A stretch of 12,465 bases of DNA from contig JAEYVB010000414.1 of the NCBI GenBank assembly GCA_023429345.1, forward strand, positions 1 through 12,465, given 5' to 3'. A program made the position numbers and the translations under genes. Of this stretch, positions 6,836 through 11,921 are shown in pieces; position 1 is the first letter of the stretch, and every line of letters starts with the position of its first letter. Under the pieces are notes generated by a model. That model did not search any database. It saw only the letters and a list, made by a program, of their open reading frames with translations, and was not told the DNA's origin. The stretch is from Planctomycetota bacterium. Its GTDB lineage: Bacteria > Planctomycetota > Phycisphaerae > Phycisphaerales > UBA1924.

Positions 6836-7597
6836 TCATCGGCCGCCGGAGCCGCCCGCGTGAGCGGAGCGCGGGTTTTTCCCTCCGGGGCACGCGGCCG
6901 GCCGCCCCGAACGCGTGTCCGGATGCTTCGTACGTGTGTCCGGACGGTTTGGACACGTGTCCGGACGGTCGGTACACGTGTCCGGACGGTTCGGACACGG
7001 GTCCGGACGGTCCAGGCACGGGTCCGGACGTTCCGGGCACGGGTCCGGACGTTCCGGGCAAGGGCCCGCGGGCCCCGGACGCGCGGCCCGCGGCCCGGGG
7101 CACCCGGCCGGTCCCTCATCGCACGCGTCCAGGCACGCCCGGCGGGCCCGGTGCCAGCGGAAGGCGATGTAGCACACGGGGGTGAAGGCCGGGAGGGATG
7201 CCAACCAGACCATCCGCGCGGGAAATGGCCCGTGCCCGGCCAGCAGCCACACCGCGCCCCAGTAGGCCGCGATCATCGCCGGGATGCAGATTCGCGGGAT
7301 GCGGCCGAACGTGCCGTCGACCGCGGAGCGCACGCCGGCCTCGCGCCTCATCAGCCAGCGGCTCAGCCGCCGCGCCCAGCGGAACTCGGTCGCCCACACC
7401 GCCACCCCCATGGGCAGGAGGACGGTGAGTTGCGGCCCCGGGAGCGGCGCCAGGATGAAGCCTCCGAGGATCAGCCCCGCCCCGATGAAGAAGACGACGA
7501 GGCGGCGCAGGATCGGGTTGGGGATCGTGCCACGGATCCGGTCGAGGCGCGCGAGGACCGGGGTCGCGGGCGCGGGGGTGCTTTGCGGCGGTGTCAC
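6836..7597 (-). CDS. PGPGW-like integral membrane protein with a C-terminal heptapeptide repeat tail
   Basis: 253 residues from a GTG at 7597, with GGAGAG about 9 nt upstream as ribosome binding site. Seen: hydrophobic segments at about 31-50, 52-69, 103-121 and 127-146, predicting a four-helix inner-membrane protein. The stretch GLILGGFILAPLPGPQ followed by VAVWATEFRWARRL matches the PGPGW membrane-protein family, in which a helix, a 'LPGPGW' turn, a second helix and 'ATEFPWARR' are typical; here the turn reads PGPQ. The biochemical role of the family is not established. After about residue 160 the protein becomes Pro/Arg/Cys-rich, with seven full or degenerate heptads of the form C-P-x-R-P-D-x (about 180-230) encoded by the 21-bp repeat array. 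Such a tail is not part of the usual family. The gene heads the left minus-strand block, 106 nt before panB, and is divergent from the MDR oxidoreductase. The membrane core is well supported; whether the repeat tail is really translated is less certain, because the repeat leaves all frames open. Confidence 0.75.
   Translation of the reverse strand: MTPPQSTPAPATPVLARLDRIRGTIPNPILRRLVVFFIGAGLILGGFILAPLPGPQLTVLLPMGVAVWATEFRWARRLSRWLMRREAGVRSAVDGTFGRIPRICIPAMIAAYWGAVWLLAGHGPFPARMVWLASLPAFTPVCYIAFRWHRARRACLDACDEGPAGCPGPRAARPGPAGPCPERPDPCPERPDPCLDRPDPCPNRPDTCTDRPDTCPNRPDTRTKHPDTRSGRPAACPGGKNPRSAHAGGSGGR
6911..7078. repeat. 21-bp tandem repeat array, about eight units, with a GTCCGGAC palindrome in each core unit
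   Basis: Units start at 6911, 6932, 6953, 6974, 6995, 7016, 7037 and 7058. GTCCGGAC is perfect at 6938, 6959, 6980, 7001, 7022 and 7043 (first base), always 21 bp apart; the first unit has GTCCGGAT at 6917. Units 6 and 7 are identical. The last unit (7058-7078) is degenerate but contains a perfect 14-bp palindrome GGGCCCGCGGGCCC (7062-7075). Since 21 is a multiple of three, the array codes for heptapeptide repeats in every frame; the best-supported coding frame is the tail of the PGPGW-like protein on the minus strand. Confidence 0.93.
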
Positions 7598-7670
7598 GTC
7601 GTCGATCTCTCCGGGCGCAGCGCTGCCGGGCCAGTACGGAACCCGCGCCGGGATCGTTCGCCGGGCGCGA

Positions 7671-7706
7671 GGGCGGGGGAAAGCGGGGAGGGGGGCGGGG
7701 CAGGGG
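7671..7706 (+). other. Potential G-quadruplex tract upstream of the MDR gene
   Basis: The plus strand carries successive G-runs (3, 5, 4, 6, 4 and 4 G) separated by 1-5 nt loops. This satisfies the simple G3+N1-7 four-run rule more than once. It lies about 20-55 nt upstream of the TATATT box on the non-template strand. Structure formation is predicted only; G-runs are also expected at some rate in DNA of this composition. Confidence 0.6.
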
Positions 7707-7724
7707 CGTGGAGAGGGCCCAACC

Positions 7725-7730
7725 TATATT
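7725..7730 (+). promoter_or_regulatory. Candidate -10 box TATATT, possibly giving a leaderless mRNA
   Basis: TATATT is the only strongly AT-rich hexamer in the spacer and ends 5 nt before the ATG at 7736. If it is a sigma70-type -10 element, transcription would begin at or within a base or two of the ATG. No clear Shine-Dalgarno precedes the ATG: AGAGGG lies too far upstream (about 19 nt). No good -35 hexamer is visible. Confidence 0.4.
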
Positions 7731-7735
7731 CCGCC

Positions 7736-8782
7736 ATGAAAGCCGTCATTGTCACCGGGCAGGGCAGCCCCGTCGCCGACAACATCCGCTTCGTGTCCGA
7801 CTGGCCGGATCTGCGGGAACCCGGGACTGGCGAGGTCCGGATCCGGACGCTCTGTTCGGCATTCAACCAGATGGACCTGTGGGTCGGCCGCGGCGTGCCG
7901 GGGCTGAAGCTCGAATACCCGCGTGTCTCCGGGTGCGACGCCTGCGGCGTGGTGGAGAGGGCCGGCCCGGGCGTGGATCCGGCGTGGGTTGGGAGGAGAG
8001 TGATCGTGAACGCGGCCGTCGAGCAGCCGCTCCGGCAGCACCCGGACGACCCGCCGGGCAGCACCCTGGCGCCTCAGTACGAGCTCATCGGCGAGCACCA
8101 CAACGGCATGCACGCCGAGGCCTTCCTGGCGCCCGCGGCCAACCTCGCGGATGTGGGCGATGCGGACCCGGCGAAGGCGGCGGCGTTCGGGCTCGTCACG
8201 CTCACGGCGTACTCCGGGATGATCACGAAGGCGGGGCTCCGCCCGGGGCAGACGGTCCTGATCACCGGGATCGGCGGGGGTGTGGCGACCGCCGCGGCGT
8301 ACATCGCCCGCTGGCTCGGGTGCCGGATCGCGGTGACAAGCCGGCACACGGCCAAGCTGGAGCGTGCCCGCACGCTCTTTGGCGCGGAGTGCCTCATCCA
8401 CGACCAGGGGCAGGACTGGAGCAAGGAGGTCCGCGCCTGGACGAGCAAGCGCGGCGTCGATCTTGCCTTCGACTCCTCGGGCAAGGCCACGCACCTGAAC
8501 TGCATCAAGTCGCTCGCCCGCGGCGGGGCGTATGTCACGCCGGGCGCGACCAGCGGCCCCGATGCGACCACCGACCTCGCGCGGCTCTTCTGGAACCAGC
8601 TCCGGCTCTACGGGACCACGATGGGGTCGAGCGACGAGTTCCGTGAGATCGCGCGGCTCCTGCGGGCGGGCGCTCTGGACGCGGTGGTCGATTCCGTCAC
8701 TCCCGCGGAGGAGGCGGTCGCGGCCTATCGCAGGCTCGAGGCGTCGGAACAGTTCGGCAAGCTCGTCCTGCGGTGGGCCTGA
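7736..8782 (+). CDS. MDR-superfamily NAD(P)-dependent oxidoreductase (zinc-type alcohol dehydrogenase-like)
   Basis: 348 residues, start ATG 7736, stop TGA 8780-8782. Seen: N-terminal GroES-like domain (MKAVIVTGQGSP, SAFNQMDLWVGRGVPGL, GCDACGVVERAGPGV), then a Rossmann domain with VLITGIGGGVATAAAYIARWLG (the dinucleotide loop at about 178-184), TSRHTAKLERA as the cofactor 2'-phosphate or ribose region, GVDLAFDSSG, and a typical C-terminus (AVVDSVTPAEEAVAAYRRLEASEQFGKLVL). The closest subgroup I recognise has 'NHLDLWVR.G.PGLKLPLPHI.GSD' and then a four-cysteine structural zinc loop. That loop is missing here: between VIVNAA and YELIGEHHNGMHAEAF there is no Cys cluster. It may therefore be a zinc-independent quinone-oxidoreductase-like enzyme. 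The substrate cannot be named. This is the only plus-strand gene; it converges on the YdjY lipoprotein gene with 5 nt between stop codons and no terminator in between. The same frame is open for 1 kb upstream, but that extension is antisense to the PGPGW-like gene and has no MDR content. Confidence 0.92.
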   Translation: MKAVIVTGQGSPVADNIRFVSDWPDLREPGTGEVRIRTLCSAFNQMDLWVGRGVPGLKLEYPRVSGCDACGVVERAGPGVDPAWVGRRVIVNAAVEQPLRQHPDDPPGSTLAPQYELIGEHHNGMHAEAFLAPAANLADVGDADPAKAAAFGLVTLTAYSGMITKAGLRPGQTVLITGIGGGVATAAAYIARWLGCRIAVTSRHTAKLERARTLFGAECLIHDQGQDWSKEVRAWTSKRGVDLAFDSSGKATHLNCIKSLARGGAYVTPGATSGPDATTDLARLFWNQLRLYGTTMGSSDEFREIARLLRAGALDAVVDSVTPAEEAVAAYRRLEASEQFGKLVLRWA

Positions 8783-8787
8783 GGCGC

Positions 8788-9657
8788 TCAGGGCGACGGC
8801 CGCGCGGCAATGCGGACCGTCACCGGCGTGCCCATCTTCGGGACCCGCTTCGTATCGGCGATCCATTCGGGCTCGGCGACCTCGGAATCGGGGCTGTACA
8901 TCCGGCTCCAGGCGATCGTCTCGGTGCCGAAGGTCGTCAGTCCCACCAGCGTTCCCGCGCCGTCCGCCTCGTAGAGCTGACGGCCCTCGCGCGACCGCAC
9001 CGTCGAACCCGCGAAGAGGAACCCTTCGCCCGCTCCCGCGAAGGCCTCGCCCCCCTCGGCGTTCACCACCCAATCCGTCGCCGGTCGCTCCACCCGCGCC
9101 CCATCGGAGTCCGTGTAGATGAACGTAACCATGAGCGGGTCCCCCCGGGGCGGGACCGGGACCAGCTTCTGCTCCTCCCATTTCCACGATCCCGGCGCCC
9201 CCGGCTCGAAGCCCGCGGCGAGCAGCGCCGCGTGGATGTTCGACGGCCGGGCCTCGGTCATCACGAGCGCCTCGTGCTCCTTGGTGTCGCGCGTGCAGAC
9301 AACCACCTCGAGAAAGACGATCGGCGTCTTGGGGTGGTGCACGTCGATGGGCACAACCCCGTCGAACTCGACCACCTTGCGTCCGAGGTCCGCCCGCACA
9401 CCGGGCACAATCTCCCGCAACCCCGCCGCGATTCGGGCCGGCGGCTGCTCCGGCGCGGTGGCTCGGGGCGCCGGCTGAGCGGGTGGCGGAGTCGGGGGCG
9501 GCGGGAACTCCGGAACGTCGTACCGCTGCGGGCCTCCCGATTGCTGCGCCCGTTCCAGCACCGTGGGCGCGTCGGGCTCCCTCGGCCTGGGCTCGCCGGA
9601 GCATCCGCCCAGCCACGTCAGCCCCCCCACCGCCGCGGCCGTCAGCAGCCTTCGCAT
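8788..9657 (-). CDS. YdjY-domain lipoprotein
   Basis: 289 residues starting at ATG 9657, with the strong ribosome binding site AAGGGGG ending 6 nt upstream; its first A's belong to the TAA stop of murD, so translational coupling is likely. Seen: a lipoprotein signal MRRLLTAAAVGGLTWLGGC with the lipobox ending in Cys19, then a proline-rich linker (about 50-75), then a globular domain. The domain carries VEFDGVVPIDVHHPKTPIVFLEVVVCTRDTKEHEALVMTEARPSNIHAALLAAGFEPG, split here only by description: the 'TRDTKEHEALV' and 'PS.IHAALLAAG' segments are the hallmarks I associate with the YdjY domain of planctomycetes and related bacteria. The function of this domain is unknown. The protein should be lipid-anchored and face the periplasm. 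Its place behind murD suggests an envelope-related role, but that is only context. Position 2 after the lipidated Cys is Ser, giving no strong inner-membrane retention signal by E. coli rules. Confidence 0.85.
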   Translation of the reverse strand: MRRLLTAAAVGGLTWLGGCSGEPRPREPDAPTVLERAQQSGGPQRYDVPEFPPPPTPPPAQPAPRATAPEQPPARIAAGLREIVPGVRADLGRKVVEFDGVVPIDVHHPKTPIVFLEVVVCTRDTKEHEALVMTEARPSNIHAALLAAGFEPGAPGSWKWEEQKLVPVPPRGDPLMVTFIYTDSDGARVERPATDWVVNAEGGEAFAGAGEGFLFAGSTVRSREGRQLYEADGAGTLVGLTTFGTETIAWSRMYSPDSEVAEPEWIADTKRVPKMGTPVTVRIAARPSP

Positions 9658-9668
9658 GTGATTCCCCC

Positions 9669-11000
9669 TTAAAGCATCCGCACCAGGGCGGCGAACCGTT
9701 CGCCCCGCTCCTCATAGTTGGCGAACTGGTCCCACGAGGCGCACCCGGGGCTGAGGAGCACTACATCCCCGGATTTCATACGCCCCGAGATGCTCGAGAC
9801 GGCGTTCTCCAGCGTCCCGCACTCCTCGCAGACACCGGCGAGCACCGCCACCGGGCCATCGCCGCGGCCGGGAGCCAGCATCGCCAGCCCGGGGCCTGTC
9901 GCCCCGATCGTGTAGAGACCGCCGAGCCGCGGCGCCAGCGCGGCAATCGACGCGAGGTCGGAGCCCTTGTCGTACCCGCCTGCGATCAGGTGAACCTTCG
10001 ACGGGTCCTGAAAGGCGTCCACCGCGAGCACGGTCGCCTCGGGCGTTGTGGACTTCGAATCGTTGTAGAAGCGGACGCCCCGCTTCTCGGCGACGAGTTC
10101 AAGCCGGTGAGGCAGGCCCCGGAAGCTGCGCGCGGCCGCGGCCAGAGCGTCGCGATCGACATCTCGGATCCGGAGCGATTCGACGGCGGCGATCGCGGCC
10201 GCGGCGTTGCGCTCGTTGTGCCGGCCCGGGATCGCCAGGTCCGGAACAGCGGCGTCGGGACCGATCAGGACCCGCCGCACACCGCGCCTGACCGACCACC
10301 CCGCGACCGAGTCGTCGCCCAGAATCGCGGCGTCGCCCTCCCGCTGGTTCGCGAGCAGGTTCTGTTTGCAGGCTCGGTAGTGATCGAACGTGCCGTGCCA
10401 GTCGAGATGGTTGCCGGCGATGTTGGTCACCACCGCGGTGCGCGGCGACCACCCACGCACCCAGTGCAGCATGAAGCTGGACAGCTCGAGCACCACCCAC
10501 GCGCCCCTCGCCTCCTCGATTCTCTCCAGCAGCGAGCCCCCGATGTTCCCGCCGAGGAGGGTCGGCTCCCCCACGCTGTTCAGCATGTGCGCGATGATCG
10601 CGCTGGTCGTGCTCTTGCCGGCCGTCCCGGTCACCGCGATGACCCGTTCCCGATCGAGCCGCTCCACCACCAGCCCGATCTCCGTGGTGATGGGCACGCC
10701 CGCGGCCTCGGCCGCGAGCAGGTACGGGTTCCCCCATGGATGCGGCACGGCGGGGTTCGCGACCACCAGGTCCGTACGCACGAAGTCGGACTCACGATGC
10801 CCGCCGAGGCGAAGTGACACTCGCCCCGATTCGACAAGCTCACGCAGCCTGGAGATGGACCCGGCGAGAGCGTCCTCCGGATCGCGGTCGGTCACCAGCA
10901 CATCGGCGCCCTGCCCCGCCAGCCAGCGCGCCACGCCGAGCCCACCGCCAAAGCGGCCCAGGCCCATGACCGTCACACGCTTGCCGGAAACGTCACGCAC
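9669..11000 (-). CDS. murD: UDP-N-acetylmuramoyl-L-alanine:D-glutamate ligase
   Basis: 443 residues from GTG 11000; the same frame is closed by the aminotransferase TGA four codons earlier, so GTG is the only reasonable start. MurD adds D-glutamate to UDP-MurNAc-L-Ala in the cytosolic part of peptidoglycan synthesis, using ATP. Seen: N-terminal Rossmann-like domain (VTVMGLGRFGGG, 9-20); P-loop GTAGKSTT at 125-132, where the common family motif is GTNGKST; LELSSFML (171-178); NIAGNHLDWHG (193-203); YRACKQNLL with Lys212 at the position of the carbamylated lysine; HNERNAAAAIAA (261-272); FYNDSKSTTPEAT (311-323); and the C-terminal LLSPGCASWDQFANYEERGERF, highly diagnostic of MurD. The length is close to the 438 residues of E. 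coli MurD. The gene sits outside any division/cell-wall cluster but directly behind a putative D-amino-acid transaminase, which could supply D-Glu. It is followed at 11 nt by the lipoprotein gene. Confidence 0.97.
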   Translation of the reverse strand: MRDVSGKRVTVMGLGRFGGGLGVARWLAGQGADVLVTDRDPEDALAGSISRLRELVESGRVSLRLGGHRESDFVRTDLVVANPAVPHPWGNPYLLAAEAAGVPITTEIGLVVERLDRERVIAVTGTAGKSTTSAIIAHMLNSVGEPTLLGGNIGGSLLERIEEARGAWVVLELSSFMLHWVRGWSPRTAVVTNIAGNHLDWHGTFDHYRACKQNLLANQREGDAAILGDDSVAGWSVRRGVRRVLIGPDAAVPDLAIPGRHNERNAAAAIAAVESLRIRDVDRDALAAAARSFRGLPHRLELVAEKRGVRFYNDSKSTTPEATVLAVDAFQDPSKVHLIAGGYDKGSDLASIAALAPRLGGLYTIGATGPGLAMLAPGRGDGPVAVLAGVCEECGTLENAVSSISGRMKSGDVVLLSPGCASWDQFANYEERGERFAALVRML

Positions 11001-11012
11001 GCTACAACTCGC

Positions 11013-11921
11013 TCAGACGGGCACCGCTGCTGGCTGCTTCGGCGCGGGCACGTCGAGGCCCAGCTTCAGTTCCGCGTTGATGATGCCGACCAGGTCCCGC
11101 AGCAGTTGACGCGACGCCGGGCCGGGCCGGCCATCGCCGATGGCCGCGCCGTTCAGGTGCGTCACCGCGGTGACCATGCTCGTCGTCCCCACGAGCATGA
11201 CCTCGCTCGCGGCGAACAGTTCCTCCTCCCGCACGGCACGCGTGGCAAGGCCGGGGACAAAGTCCACCAGCAGCTCCCGCGTAATGCCGCCGAGGATCGA
11301 GACACTCTCCAGGGATGGAGTGACAAGCTCCAGCCGCCCCCCGGACCCGGGGATGGACAGCACCACGTTGGTCGCGCTCCCCTCGGCGACCAGCCCGTCG
11401 CGGATGAGGATCGCGTCCTGCGCACCCTGCCCGGCCGCGTCCGTTGCCGCGAGAACGTTCCCCAGGAGCGAGATGGATTTGAGGTGACCCCGTTGCCAAC
11501 GCGTGTCCGCGACCGTGGCGGCCGTGACCGCCGGCGGCTCGCCCAGGTACCGCTCGATGTCCGGTTGCGGCGAGCAATAGGCGAACACGGTCGGGGTCAT
11601 GCCCGAAGCCACGCGCGACCGGACCGGCTGCCCCGGCTGCGGCGCCCCGCGCGTGACCTGAAGGTAGACAAAGGCCTCGGCCATCGTGTTGGCCGCGAGC
11701 AGGGCATCGACGATGGGGACCATCCGGTCCGCATCCCAGCGGATGCCGGTCTCGCGGAGCCCATCGCGAAGCCTGCGGATGTGCCGGTCCATCGCGACGA
11801 TCCGCCCGCGGACGGCCCGCAGGCCCTCGTAGACGCCGTCGCCGAAGATGAAGCCGCGATCGAACGGGTCGATCCGGGCCTGCTCACGGGGAAGTAGTTG
11901 GCCGTTCAGGTGGACGATCAC
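11013..11921 (-). CDS. dat: Class IV PLP aminotransferase, D-amino-acid transaminase-like
   Basis: 302 residues from GTG 11921 (start MIVHLNGQLLPREQARI); TTG at 11927 is an alternative, and no Shine-Dalgarno is clear. The PLP fold-type IV signature is complete: FDRGFIFGDGVYEGLR (20-35, with Tyr31), the Schiff-base lysine in GHLKSISLLGNVLA (Lys148), VAEGSATNV with Glu180, and GGITRELL. Against Bacillus D-amino-acid transaminase the similarity is close around VYLQVTRG and TRWQRGHLKSISLLGNVLA, more than to branched-chain aminotransferase or PabC as I remember them. The Arg98/His100 pair that binds the substrate carboxylate in the Bacillus enzyme is not conserved: the TRG is followed by APQPGQ. 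The likely reaction is transamination between D-alanine and 2-oxoglutarate to give D-glutamate, fitting murD 12 nt downstream. Aminodeoxychorismate lyase or branched-chain aminotransferase activity is an alternative. The gene overlaps the methyltransferase 3' end by 38 nt. Confidence 0.85.
   Translation of the reverse strand: MIVHLNGQLLPREQARIDPFDRGFIFGDGVYEGLRAVRGRIVAMDRHIRRLRDGLRETGIRWDADRMVPIVDALLAANTMAEAFVYLQVTRGAPQPGQPVRSRVASGMTPTVFAYCSPQPDIERYLGEPPAVTAATVADTRWQRGHLKSISLLGNVLAATDAAGQGAQDAILIRDGLVAEGSATNVVLSIPGSGGRLELVTPSLESVSILGGITRELLVDFVPGLATRAVREEELFAASEVMLVGTTSMVTAVTHLNGAAIGDGRPGPASRQLLRDLVGIINAELKLGLDVPAPKQPAAVPV

Larger units (their letters stand above)
7598..7735. promoter_or_regulatory. 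Divergent intergenic region between the PGPGW-like gene and the MDR oxidoreductase
   Basis: This 138-nt spacer must contain the start signals for the plus-strand oxidoreductase and possibly those of the left minus-strand block. It holds a GGAGAG ribosome binding site for the minus gene, a G-rich run on the plus strand (7671-7706) and the AT-rich box TATATT (7725-7730). No convincing -35 element or operator dyad was recognised. Confidence 0.6.

Noticed and set aside
6911..7078. The 21-bp repeats as a CRISPR array
   Set aside because: Units are contiguous with no unique spacers of 30-40 bp, the unit is too short, and no cas genes are near.
6730..7119. An upstream extension of the panB frame through the repeat array on the minus strand
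   Set aside because: It overlaps the PGPGW-like gene in another frame and contains only Arg-Thr-Val repeats; the extended N-terminus does not resemble PanB, which begins near the ATG at 6729.
6686..7735. A 1-kb in-frame upstream extension of the plus-strand MDR gene, reading through the repeat array
   Set aside because: MDR homology begins at the ATG at 7736. The extension is Arg-rich low complexity, antisense to the better supported PGPGW-like gene, and crosses the likely promoter. The 21-bp unit keeps every frame open.
8783..8787. A bidirectional terminator between the convergent MDR and lipoprotein genes
   Set aside because: Only 5 nt separate the stop codons, and I saw no hairpin plus T-run there; termination must occur elsewhere or by another mechanism.
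7724..9715. A 663-codon minus-strand open frame opposite the MDR and lipoprotein genes
   Set aside because: It overlaps two well supported genes, its product is low-complexity Arg/Gly/Ala-rich and shows no family motif; long shadow frames are expected at this GC content.
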